A DNA stretch of 64,000 nucleotides, from positions 1-64,000 of the forward strand of contig CAZYME010000005.1 in assembly GCA_964648115.1 (NCBI GenBank). Reading direction: 5' to 3'. Numbering within the stretch: the stretch's first letter is position 1; every line of letters begins with the position of its first letter. Below the pieces are notes generated by a model. The model worked only from the letters and a program-made list of their open reading frames with translations, was not told the DNA's origin and ran no database searches. This document shows positions 17,692 to 24,394 of the stretch, one piece after another. The translations under genes were made by a program, and so were the position numbers. The DNA comes from CAZYME01 sp964648115 (GTDB lineage: Bacteria > Pseudomonadota > Gammaproteobacteria > Legionellales > Legionellaceae).

Positions 17692-17745
17692 ACGTAGGTT
17701 GGGCCCATGGCCCAACAACTGCGCGAAGCGCCACCAAACACGCTT
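17692..17745. repeat. Repeat family 'GTAGGTTGGGYCATGRCCCAAC', copy 1
   Basis: Palindromic core GTTGGGCCCATGGCCCAAC followed by AACTGCGCGAAGCGCCACCA. Further copies lie at 32772-32880, 36730-36765, 51154-51205 and 60216-60242. Two of them share the longer GCGCGAAGCGCCACCAA tail. Here it supplies the beginning of the spurious frame that runs into the EamA remnant. Confidence 0.75.
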
Positions 17746-17810
17746 AGTGTGGCACTTCTTGCGCTGCAAATATTTCCAGACCTCCGCACCTCATCTCTAT
17801 GTTACACAAA

Positions 17811-17964
17811 GCCAGGAATTATCACCAGTGCGTTACCTGCAATCATCGCAGTCATATCATTGCCTATTTTAGGTGAGCAGCTAACCGGTATAACGATTAC
17901 CGGTATGGCGCATGTTATCTCTTCGTTTATTTGTACGGTGATAATGTGTTTAATTATTTATTAA
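17811..17964 (+). pseudogene. EamA-family permease remnant (module 1)
   Basis: Two pieces of an EamA (drug/metabolite) transporter are joined after a large internal deletion. GIITSALPAIIAVISLPILGEQ matches residues about 110-131 of the intact EamA gene at 20128-21024, and ITGMAHVISSFI matches its C-terminal FAGMALVIFSIV. The open frame extends left to 17707 only by running through a palindromic repeat. It directly precedes GTPase 1, as an EamA 3' end also precedes GTPases 2 and 3, so it is the decayed partner of a duplicated module. Confidence 0.8.
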
Positions 17965-17978
17965 TTAACTTTTTATCG

Positions 17979-17984
17979 TATAAT
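17979..17984 (+). promoter_or_regulatory. Candidate -10 box for GTPase 1
   Basis: TATAAT, 27 bases before the ATG. No good -35 is seen at 17 bases (AT-rich only). The equivalent position in copies 2 and 3 also carries a sigma70-like promoter. Confidence 0.45.
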
Positions 17985-18010
17985 GTGCAAAGTTAATATC
18001 TGGTATCTAT

Positions 18011-19129
18011 ATGATGAAGTATAAGTGTGTAGTTGTAGGTGTTGAAGGAAATTCCAACGGTGTAAGCGCTGCTGGTAAAACTAGCCTTGTTAGCCGTTTG
18101 AAGGGGGAGAGTTTTACTCCGCGTTATCAACCAACGCTTGGTAGTAATTTTGAATCCGTAAGCTTAACAAGCTCTAGAAGACAGGCTACTATTTCAACAT
18201 GGGATACCGCAGGTCAAGAGCGATTCAAATCTTTGGTATCACTCCGAGATGCGGATATTGTTCTCTATTGTGTTAATTTTTCAATAGATCAGCCTGATAT
18301 CGAAAATATCAAACAAGAAATTAAAAAGATAAAAAGTGGAGATGGTATAGTGGGTTGCTCTCCTAATGCCACTGTAATTTTAGTTGCTACCAAATGTGAT
18401 TTATATCCTGATGATGCTCAAGCAAGAGTCGAGCAGTTGGCAAGTGACGTAGGCGTTGAATTGTGCACTATCACCTCCGCTAAAACAGGACTTGGTTTTG
18501 ATGAAGATAAAGGACAAACTTTATCCAATCTGATATTAGATAATCTTCCAGCGAAGCAAGAACAAGCAGAAGCTGCTCCTCCTATCTGGCCTCCATTGGC
18601 TCATGACGGCCGAGCAGTACTTCATGCTCCTATCAGACCAGCATTGACGCCTGACGATTCTGAAAATGTATGGTTATTTAGGATCAGAGAGGATATTACA
18701 ACCCGCATGCTCGAAAGTCTGAGAAACGGGGATTTAACAGATAAGCAACGAAATGCAATACTGGCAGCCATAGGGGAGCTACAGATTTCAATAGCCGATG
18801 CACAAAACACACAGACTATTGAAGCGGCACAAGCCTTCGCGAAAAAATGCCATACTATCCTAGAAGGAAAGCATCCCTATATCATGAACGCTGTTTATGC
18901 GTTCGTGGGGGCTGTGGTTGTGGCTGGAGTTATAGCTACGGCTGGTATTCTTGGTCTTGGTTTAGCGGCGGTTGTACCAGTAGCGTTGACAAGCTCTATT
19001 TGGGGTGGTGCAACAGGCGCTTTAATTTCAAACAGCCTATTTAGTCGCACGGTTAAACAGGTTAGAGAAGCTGACTTGGCACTCACTGTCTTTTCTAATG
19101 ACGTAAATGTACAATTGAACCCAGGATAG
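18011..19129 (+). CDS. Rab-like small GTPase with C-terminal membrane hairpin (copy 1)
   Basis: A 372-residue protein with a eukaryotic-type Rab/Ras GTPase domain (1-about 180). The P-loop carries a seven-residue insertion: GVEG-NSNGVSA-AGKTSL, with Lys23 and Thr24. Switch I has Thr42 (PTLG), switch II is the Rab-type WDTAGQERF with Gln69, the base motif is TKCD instead of NKxD, and the last motif is TSAKTG. After a variable linker (185-240) comes a helical stretch. A conserved block (KCHTILEGKHPYIMNA) and two adjacent hydrophobic segments (about 297-345) follow and probably anchor it in a membrane. A TATAAT at 17979-17984 lies 27 bases upstream. Rab-like proteins are known from Legionella; export to host cells is inferred, not shown. 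Confidence 0.85.
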   Translation: MMKYKCVVVGVEGNSNGVSAAGKTSLVSRLKGESFTPRYQPTLGSNFESVSLTSSRRQATISTWDTAGQERFKSLVSLRDADIVLYCVNFSIDQPDIENIKQEIKKIKSGDGIVGCSPNATVILVATKCDLYPDDAQARVEQLASDVGVELCTITSAKTGLGFDEDKGQTLSNLILDNLPAKQEQAEAAPPIWPPLAHDGRAVLHAPIRPALTPDDSENVWLFRIREDITTRMLESLRNGDLTDKQRNAILAAIGELQISIADAQNTQTIEAAQAFAKKCHTILEGKHPYIMNAVYAFVGAVVVAGVIATAGILGLGLAAVVPVALTSSIWGGATGALISNSLFSRTVKQVREADLALTVFSNDVNVQLNPG

Positions 19130-19144
19130 TACTAGCATGAATAT

Positions 19145-19180
19145 CATCCCTGCGAAAGTAGGGATGACAGATATCTGTCA
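19145..19180. repeat. Hairpin after GTPase 1
   Basis: CATCCCTGCGAAAGTAGGGATG is a hairpin, followed by GACAGATATCTGTC, another small palindrome. It belongs loosely to the GTCATCCCxGCG repeat type and may end the GTPase 1 transcript. Confidence 0.5.
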
Positions 19181-19192
19181 TCGTTCCTTTGT

Positions 19193-19265
19193 CTACCGGT
19201 ATGGCGCTTCTTGTTGTTACTTCGATTGTTTGTCCACCAGACGATAAGCTGAAGTCGCTTAAGGC
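19193..19265 (+). pseudogene. EamA-family permease 3' remnant (module 2)
   Basis: About 70 bases are clearly homologous to the 3' end of the intact EamA gene and its trailer. ACCGGTATGGCGCTT, TTCGATTGTTT and GACGATAAGCTGAA reappear in order at 20978-21033. Only the last codons of the old gene survive, and they lie just before GTPase 2. This is the second of three EamA 3' ends that precede a Rab-like gene. Confidence 0.75.
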
Positions 19266-19292
19266 GACAAGCGTATAAAGCCTGTTTAATTA

Positions 19293-19321
19293 TTGACTGA
19301 TTGTGGTCTTTGTTTTGCAAT
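19293..19321 (+). promoter_or_regulatory. Candidate sigma70 promoter for GTPase 2
   Basis: TTGACT (19293-19298), 17-base spacer, TGCAAT (19316-19321), 26 bases before the ATG at 19348. It corresponds in position to the TTGATT-17-TACAAT promoter of GTPase 3. Confidence 0.5.
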
Positions 19322-19347
19322 ATGCAAAATTGATAGCTGGATAATAG

Positions 19348-20004
19348 ATGACGAAGCATGTTTGTGCAGTTATAGGCGATGGAGGAGAAGCAAGGGCTGC
19401 TGGTAAAACTAGCCTTGTTCAACGTTTGAAGAGGAATGAGTTTAATCCGCGTTATTTTCAAACGATGAGTGCAGATTATGATGAGGTAAGTATAACAAGT
19501 GCTAATGGGCAAGATATCCTTGAGATATGGGATGTCGCAGGTCACGATCAATACCGCTATCTGCGATCAACCTTTATCCAGGGCGCGGATATTGTCTTCT
19601 ATTGCGTTGATTTTTCAATAGAGCAACCTGATATCGAAAAAATCAAACAAGAGATTAAAGTAATAAAAGGGGGCGATGGTTTAGTGGGGCAAGCTCCTAA
19701 TGCTACTGTAATTTTAGTTGCTACTAAATGCGATTTATACCCTGATAATGCTCAAACAAGTGTCGAGCAATTGGCCCGTGACGTAGGTGTTGATTTTTCC
19801 ATCATCACCTCTGCTCGAACTGGAGTTGGTTTTGTTGAGGGTCTAGGGCAAACTTTAACTGGCCTGATAGCTAACCTCCCAGGGAGGCAAGATCGAATAG
19901 TTCAGTCTTCTGCTGCTTATCCCGAAAGACTATTCACTAGTCAATTGGGGCACTCTTCTACAGATGAAGACGAACAGAAAACAGCCACATTTAAGACTGC
20001 ATGA
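19348..20004 (+). CDS. Rab-like small GTPase, degenerate and truncated (copy 2)
   Basis: A 218-residue paralogue of copies 1 and 3 with only the GTPase domain. The P-loop is GDGGEARAAGKTSL, with four extra residues before AGKT and five rather than four residues between Gly and GK. Switch I reads QTMSADY (Ser41 where Gly is expected). Switch II is WDVAGHDQY: the catalytic Gln of DxAGQ is His66. The TKCD motif and the SAR version of SAK remain. The C-terminal membrane hairpin is missing; the protein ends in a short polar tail. It may bind nucleotide without normal hydrolysis, or be decaying. A long stretch (about 19600-19770) is almost identical to 23090-23260 in copy 3. Confidence 0.8.
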   Translation: MTKHVCAVIGDGGEARAAGKTSLVQRLKRNEFNPRYFQTMSADYDEVSITSANGQDILEIWDVAGHDQYRYLRSTFIQGADIVFYCVDFSIEQPDIEKIKQEIKVIKGGDGLVGQAPNATVILVATKCDLYPDNAQTSVEQLARDVGVDFSIITSARTGVGFVEGLGQTLTGLIANLPGRQDRIVQSSAAYPERLFTSQLGHSSTDEDEQKTATFKTA

Positions 20005-20127
20005 GGGCTTAAAGGCCGCCCGCGTAATAATCTGGGAGACGGTGAACCCTAGCATTCCTTATTAGTATGACAGCTATGGGCCATTGGTCTAACCTACCTA
20101 TAACCCTTTTAACTTAGATGTGGTGTA

Positions 20128-21024
20128 ATGAAAAAGAACGAGTTTCTCAAAGGATTATTATTTCTGACCCTAGCTCAATCGATGGTTGGCATTAATATTG
20201 TTATCTCAAAATTCCTTCTTTCTTCAATCCCCGTTTTAATTATATTGGCAATTCGTTTTGCACTGGCCACGTTTATCTTATTACCTTTGCATTGGTGCAC
20301 ACCAGCAAAACAGCTTTCAATAAAAATGCATATTTCAAATCTAAAAGCCAGGGATTGGATGTTTCTTATCGGCCAAGCTTTGTGCGCCGGGGTTTTGTTT
20401 AATTGCCTGATGCTAGCCGGGTTAAATTCTACGGATGCTAATGTAGCGGGAATCATCACCAGTGCATTACCTGCAATCATTGCTGTCATGTCATGGCTTA
20501 TTTTAGGTGAAAAAATATCCGCGCAAAAAGGGCTTTGCGTAGCTTTTGCTACAGCTGGACTGATCGTTATCGGTTATGGCAAATTACATGGCGTAGGTAT
20601 ATCCCACTCATTTTTGGGAGACTCGATTGTCCTATTGTCGCTTTTGCCCGAAGCTGCCTACTACATATTATGCAAATTATACTCAAATCGCTTGCCGTTA
20701 TTTTTGACCACGGCACTTCTGAATGGAATTAACGCTCTGCTTTTACTACCCGCAGTATTTCTGATGACCTGGGATCCATCGCAAATCACCGCAGCAAGCT
20801 GGTTTATTTTGTTTGTTATTGGGCTTAGCTCTGGGTTATTTTATGTTTTTTGGTCCATGGGTGCGCAACGCGTAGATGGAGTCATGGCCTCTCTATCCAC
20901 GGCAGTTATGCCTGTCGCTACGGTAATTCTAGCTTGGGTTATTTTAGGTGAGCAGTTATCACGGATAGAGTTTGCCGGTATGGCGCTTGTTATCTTTTCG
21001 ATTGTTTTATATGCAAGACGATAA
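20128..21024 (+). CDS. EamA-family (DMT superfamily) permease, intact copy (module 3)
   Basis: A 298-residue inner-membrane protein with ten predicted spans arranged as two EamA repeats (about 8-140 and 160-295), the standard length for this exporter family. Repeat signatures are AGIITSALPAIIAVMSWLILGE and its counterpart ASLSTAVMPVATVILAWVILGE. Family members export amino acids, metabolites or drugs; the substrate is unknown here. Fragments of the same gene precede GTPases 1 and 2, so EamA and GTPase were amplified together. A Tn3-like element has since inserted immediately after this gene (target site 21034-21038). Confidence 0.88.
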   Translation: MKKNEFLKGLLFLTLAQSMVGINIVISKFLLSSIPVLIILAIRFALATFILLPLHWCTPAKQLSIKMHISNLKARDWMFLIGQALCAGVLFNCLMLAGLNSTDANVAGIITSALPAIIAVMSWLILGEKISAQKGLCVAFATAGLIVIGYGKLHGVGISHSFLGDSIVLLSLLPEAAYYILCKLYSNRLPLFLTTALLNGINALLLLPAVFLMTWDPSQITAASWFILFVIGLSSGLFYVFWSMGAQRVDGVMASLSTAVMPVATVILAWVILGEQLSRIEFAGMALVIFSIVLYARR

Positions 21025-21038
21025 GCTGAAATCGTTAA

Positions 21039-21057
21039 GGGGTCCTGTGGAAGAACT
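21039..21057 (+). repeat. Tn3-like left terminal inverted repeat
   Basis: GGGGTCCTGTGGAAGAACT, identical to the reverse complement of 22765-22783. Confidence 0.88.
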
Positions 21058-21072
21058 AATCTTGCCGCGTTT

Positions 21073-21173
21073 TAGTGGACACCGTTCTCTGACAATCACC
21101 CAGCACATTCGAACTCAAATGGAGTATTGTAGTCAATAGCTGAATGCAATCGATCTTTATTATAATATACTTT
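21073..21173 (-). pseudogene. IS3-family transposase 3' remnant
   Basis: Reading the minus strand from 21173 to the stop at 21096-21098 gives KVYYNKDRLHSAIDYNTPFEF-ECAG. This is the typical end of an IS3-family OrfB integrase domain (YYNxxRxHSAxxYxTPxEF). Beyond the stop, toward 21073, lies GTGTCCACTAAAACG, which resembles an IS end. Only this tail survives. It sits between the Tn3 left end and the TnpA fragment, so an IS3 element inserted and then collapsed. Confidence 0.82.
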
Positions 21174-21178
21174 GCCTA

Positions 21179-21334
21179 GCTGGCTCACTAAAATTAGGTA
21201 CTGTACAGGCATCGGAGCTTATTCGCTCTCTCTTAAAAAGCGATAAACCTTCCAGTTTGGCAAAAGCAATTATAGAAGTCGGCCGCATTAACAAAACCTT
21301 GTATCTGCTAAATTATATCGATTGTTCTGAGTGA
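21179..21334 (+). pseudogene. Tn3-family transposase (TnpA) fragment
   Basis: The plus strand reads AGSLKLGTVQASELIRSLL then KSDKPSSLAKAIIEVGRINK and TLYLLNYID before a TGA at 332-334 (21332-21334). The pattern 'KLGxVxAS...SLAKAxxELGRIxKTLYLLNYID' belongs to the C-terminal part of Tn3-family transposases. Roughly 50 of about 1000 residues remain. This identifies the element between the GGGG ends as Tn3-related. Confidence 0.82.
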
Positions 21335-21543
21335 AAAAATTATGCAGGGTGAACTCAGGCCATTTAATCAGCTTGCTGATGATATCGAGGATCCTTAGCG
21401 TACGTTTTTGTACCATTAGACCTCAAGCCCCTTAGAGGGTTTTCGTCTAGATTCACGATTCCTAAAAGAATATACTGCATATCCAAATATGTTTGGAAAC
21501 TGATAGTTACATTTGTTGCTTCATCCTGAGGACGACTTTAATT

Positions 21544-22038
21544 ATGTCACGCATTATTTCAAAAATAATTTGCATCTTATTTTTGCTATCACCCATACAT
21601 GTATTTGCCGAAACAACCGTAAGTGAGGTCAAAAGTGTTAATACATTTATGAATACATTTATGCAAGCTTATGAAAAAAGAGAGTTTAATGCGTTAATAC
21701 AATTATATGATACCAATGCAGTTGTGATTGGCACTGGAAAAGATGAGATACTTCACGGTCGCGAGCAAATTATGGCTGGATTCAAGCGAGACCTTGACCA
21801 ACATAGCAGTGCGACTATTAGCATGACACCAATAGCAGTAGAGGTAGAAAAAAACATTGCTTTTGCAGCATATAACCTTTCAGTGAATGTACAGCTTCCT
21901 CATAATAAATCCTTTCAGTCGCTTTTACGCTTCTCCGTTGGGTTAATTAAACATGGCAATACTTGGCTTGTTATGCAAAGTCATCTATCTGCACCTTTAG
22001 CAGGACAAGAAGATGGTCAAGCATTTCCAAAGTCCTAA
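21544..22038 (+). CDS. SnoaL-like / DUF4440-type secreted protein
   Basis: The start is set at the ATG at 21544, giving 164 residues with a clean signal peptide (MSRIISKIICILFLLSPIHVFA, cleavage after FA). The mature part has the pattern of the SnoaL/NTF2-like fold: FMQAYEKREFNALIQLYDTNAVVIGTG, a HGREQIMAGFKRDL turn, then beta strands ending NTWLVMQSHLSAP. Related proteins often describe themselves as 'SgcJ/EcaC' or DUF4440; no specific reaction can be assigned. It is cargo of the Tn3-like element. Upstream GAGG is about 12 bases away, a weak site. Confidence 0.7.
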   Translation: MSRIISKIICILFLLSPIHVFAETTVSEVKSVNTFMNTFMQAYEKREFNALIQLYDTNAVVIGTGKDEILHGREQIMAGFKRDLDQHSSATISMTPIAVEVEKNIAFAAYNLSVNVQLPHNKSFQSLLRFSVGLIKHGNTWLVMQSHLSAPLAGQEDGQAFPKS

Positions 22039-22138
22039 TCTTAGATAATCATCTGATGCCCCGTGATTTTTTACAGTGACTAAAAACTGTCCGGAAATTT
22101 CTGGGGTTTGCGTGTAGAACCCCAATAGAGGAATTATC

Positions 22139-22693
22139 TTGCTGGTTGGTTACGCGCGTGTTTCAACAGTCGAACAAAATTTGGATCTTCAGCTTTCTGC
22201 ATTGAAAGAGGTTGGTTGTGAAAAAATCTATCAAGATCAAATATCGGGGACTAAGAAAAATCGCCCTGGTCTTACTATGGCCCTTGAGGTATTGAGAAAG
22301 AATGACACCCTAGTAGTTTGGAAACCAGATCGATTAGGTCGCACGGTTAAAGGTTTAATTGATTTAGTTAATCAATTGCATCAGAAGGAAATCCATTTTA
22401 AAAGTATTAATGGTGAAATTATTGGCGGGTGTGAAGGCAATATTACTGGCAGATTTTGTTATGTTCACCGCATTTGGGTTAATCAAGACTACCGAGAGAA
22501 AGGGCTTGGTTCCAAGTTAATTTATCAACTAGAAAACTACGCAAAAAATAATAATTGCATGACTATCTCTTTGGATACGGCCGAGTTTCAGGCCAAAGGA
22601 TTTTATGAAAAATTAGAATATTTAGTAATTTCAATTGTTGATGGGGTTATTTTTCCTGGCTATAAACAATATTTTATGAGTAAAAATCTGTGA
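22139..22693 (+). CDS. Chimera: serine resolvase N-terminus fused to GNAT acetyltransferase C-half
   Basis: A 184-residue frame starting with TTG at 22139 (GAGG 8 bases upstream). Residues 1-90 are a Tn3-type resolvase catalytic domain: GYARVSTVEQN with nucleophile Ser9 and WKPDRLGRTVKGL with Arg65/Arg68. At about residue 91 (22409) it switches without a stop to the C-terminal half of a GNAT acetyltransferase: VHRIWVNQDYREKGLGSKLI carries the acetyl-CoA loop R119-x-x-G-x-G124, followed by LDTAEFQAKGFYEKLEY. The resolvase lacks its long helix and DNA-binding domain, and the GNAT lacks its first strands. Neither half is likely to work alone; it is probably a deletion product. Confidence 0.8.
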   Translation: MLVGYARVSTVEQNLDLQLSALKEVGCEKIYQDQISGTKKNRPGLTMALEVLRKNDTLVVWKPDRLGRTVKGLIDLVNQLHQKEIHFKSINGEIIGGCEGNITGRFCYVHRIWVNQDYREKGLGSKLIYQLENYAKNNNCMTISLDTAEFQAKGFYEKLEYLVISIVDGVIFPGYKQYFMSKNL

Positions 22694-22764
22694 ATATCAT
22701 ACATGTAATTTACATGAAGCCCATTGCATGAATTGTATTAATTTTTGAAATCCTACTTTTTGTC

Positions 22765-22783
22765 AGTTCTTCCACAGGACCCC
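22765..22783 (-). repeat. Tn3-like right terminal inverted repeat
   Basis: AGTTCTTCCACAGGACCCC, perfect complement of the left end, followed by the target duplicate GTTAA (22784-22788). Confidence 0.88.
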
Positions 22784-22808
22784 GTTAAGGCGATGATATG
22801 TACAAATA

Positions 22809-22837
22809 TTGATTACTTTACTTTTTTATAATACAAT
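22809..22837 (+). promoter_or_regulatory. Candidate sigma70 promoter for GTPase 3
   Basis: TTGATT (22809-22814), 17-base spacer, TACAAT (22832-22837), 26 bases before the ATG at 22864. It lies just outside the Tn3-like right end, so the transposon did not remove it. Confidence 0.55.
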
Positions 22838-22863
22838 GAGAAAAATTAATATGGGGTATCTAT

Positions 22864-23928
22864 ATGACGAAGTATAAGTTTGCAGTAATAGGCGATGAGG
22901 GTGCTGGTAAAACTAAGCTTGTTAATAGTTTGAAGGGTGATGTGTTTAGTCCGGTTTATAATACAACGGTTGGTGCAAATTTCGATACTGTAGAATTAAC
23001 AAGACGCGTTACTCTTGAAATTTGGGATACGGCAGGTCAAGAACGATACCAAACTCTGCGCTCAATGTATACCCGAGGTGTGGGTATCGTCCTCTATTGC
23101 GTTGATTTTTCAATAAAGCAACCTGATATCGAAAAAATCAAACAAGAGATTAAAGTAATAAAAGGGGGAGATGGTTTAGTGGGGGAAGCTCCTAATGCTA
23201 CTGTAATTTTAGTTGCTACTAAATGCGATTTATACCCTGATAATGCTCAAACAATAGTCGAGCAATTAGCCCGTGACGTAGGCGTTGATTTGTGTACGAT
23301 CACATCTGCTAAAACTGGAGTTGGTTTTGTTAAAAGACAAGGGCAAACTTTATTAACTGATCTGATATTAGCTAACCTTCCAGCGCAGGCAGATGAAGAG
23401 GCTAAAGACTTTCATCCAAGAAGACGCGTGACCGCGGGTGGCAGAAGGGAGACGTTACAGGAGCCTATAATTCCGACTGCACTTCAAGAAATTGCACAGC
23501 CACTGTTTGATAGCCTAAGGGGTGGTAATTTAACTAGAAAACAACGTAACCAAATATATGCAGCAATAATTGTTTTGGATCAAGAAATATTACAACGTGA
23601 ACAATCGGTTACTCATGTAGCTAAAGTTTTCAGTGATAAATGCCATACTATCTTAGAAGGAAAGCATCCCTATATTATGAACGCTGTTTATGCCTTCGCA
23701 GGGGCTGTGGTTGTGGCTGGAGTTATAGCCACGGCTGGTATTCTTGGTCTTGGTGTAGCGGCAGTTGTCCCCGTTGCATTGGTAAGCTGCATTTGGGGGG
23801 GCGCAACAGGTGCACTAATCTCAAATGGTCTATTTAGCCGCGCGCTTAAACAAGCGAGAGATGCTGATGCAGTGCTGAATAATTTTGCTACTCAGCTAAG
23901 TACTACACAATTGAACCGGCCAGTATGA
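22864..23928 (+). CDS. Rab-like small GTPase with C-terminal membrane hairpin (copy 3, canonical)
   Basis: The most canonical of the three paralogues, 354 residues. The P-loop is GDEGAGKTKL (10-19, Lys16/Thr17) without insertion. Switch I is YNTTVGANF with Thr35, switch II is WDTAGQERY with Gln59, then come TKCD and TSAKTG. A linker (about 178-245) is followed by the shared KCHTILEGKHPYIMNA block and two hydrophobic segments (about 275-330) ending in a Lys/Arg-containing tail. This places a GTPase head outside a membrane. There is no C-terminal prenylation cysteine, unlike host Rabs. Nucleotide binding and hydrolysis are expected; the membrane and partner are unknown. Confidence 0.87.
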   Translation: MTKYKFAVIGDEGAGKTKLVNSLKGDVFSPVYNTTVGANFDTVELTRRVTLEIWDTAGQERYQTLRSMYTRGVGIVLYCVDFSIKQPDIEKIKQEIKVIKGGDGLVGEAPNATVILVATKCDLYPDNAQTIVEQLARDVGVDLCTITSAKTGVGFVKRQGQTLLTDLILANLPAQADEEAKDFHPRRRVTAGGRRETLQEPIIPTALQEIAQPLFDSLRGGNLTRKQRNQIYAAIIVLDQEILQREQSVTHVAKVFSDKCHTILEGKHPYIMNAVYAFAGAVVVAGVIATAGILGLGVAAVVPVALVSCIWGGATGALISNGLFSRALKQARDADAVLNNFATQLSTTQLNRPV

Positions 23929-23940
23929 TGTATTAAGAAA

Positions 23941-24028
23941 TTGTAGCCTGGATGGAGGCGAGCCGTAATCAGGGGGAATGTGGCACGGAAAAAACCCGGG
24001 TTTCGCTGCGCTCGATCCAGGCTACGAC
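23941..24028. repeat. Inverted repeat 'GTAGCCTGGATGGA'
   Basis: GTAGCCTGGATGGAGGCGAGC at the left is matched by CTGCGCTCGATCCAGGCTAC at the right, with AAAACCCGGGTTT-type palindromic sequence between. An intergenic repeat of REP type with no coding content, after GTPase 3. Confidence 0.7.
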
Positions 24029-24060
24029 TCTGATTAATTCACAAAAACCCCACAAATATT

Positions 24061-24086
24061 GTCATCCCCGCGCAGGCGGGGATGCA
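24061..24086. repeat. Hairpin repeat CATCCCCGCGCAGGCGGGGATG
   Basis: Single GC-rich hairpin of the same family as the pair at 1757-1840. It lies downstream of minE (minus strand) and may help end that transcript. Confidence 0.6.
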
Positions 24087-24136
24087 TCCATAAAGCGGCA
24101 AAGTTATGTGTACAAGAAAGGGGGGCTAAGTTTATA

Positions 24137-24394
24137 TTAGACAAGCGCCTCATCAGGCATAGTGACATTCAACTCTAATACAGCACTATCACCCATACGC
24201 TCAAGATTAACTGTAACTTGTTCCCGATTAATTGGTACATATTTGGCGATAACAGCAAGAATTTCCTCTTGCAGTTTTGGTAAATAATCAGGAGTATTTC
24301 GCTGTGAACGCTCATGCGAAATAATAATCTGTAACCGTTCTTTTGCTACCGATGCGGTAGAGGTGCGTTTCCGCAAATAACGTAAGATACTCAT
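24137..24394 (-). CDS. minE: Cell division topological specificity factor MinE
   Basis: MinE releases MinD from the membrane by stimulating its ATPase and so drives pole-to-pole oscillation of the division inhibitor. At 85 residues it is normal length. Features are the N-terminal membrane/MinD-contact region (MSILRYLRKRTSTASVAKERLQIIISHERS) and the C-terminal dimerisation domain with LPKLQEEILAVIAKYV. The start codon overlaps the minD stop by four bases (ATGA). Confidence 0.96.
   Translation of the reverse strand: MSILRYLRKRTSTASVAKERLQIIISHERSQRNTPDYLPKLQEEILAVIAKYVPINREQVTVNLERMGDSAVLELNVTMPDEALV

Larger units (their letters stand above)
21034..22788. mobile_element. Decayed Tn3-family transposon with intact ends
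   Basis: Perfect 19-bp inverted ends starting GGGG (21039-21057 GGGGTCCTGTGGAAGAACT, and its reverse complement at 22765-22783) are flanked by a 5-bp direct repeat GTTAA (21034-21038, 22784-22788). GGGG termini, 5-bp duplication, a TnpA fragment and a serine resolvase all point to Tn3. The interior of about 1.7 kb holds an IS3 remnant, the TnpA fragment, a SnoaL-like gene and a resolvase-acetyltransferase chimera. The Tn3 transposase is gone, so the element can move only with help. Removing it rejoins the EamA 3' end to the GTPase 3 promoter. Confidence 0.85.

Noticed and set aside
17707..17810. 5' part of the 85-codon frame before GTPase 1
   Set aside because: Repeat sequence read as protein; only the EamA-like part from 17811 has homology.
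22040..22138. Tn3 resolution (res) site before the resolvase chimera
   Set aside because: Some AT-rich palindromic sequence (CGGAAATTTCTGG) is present but three resolvase subsites cannot be recognised.
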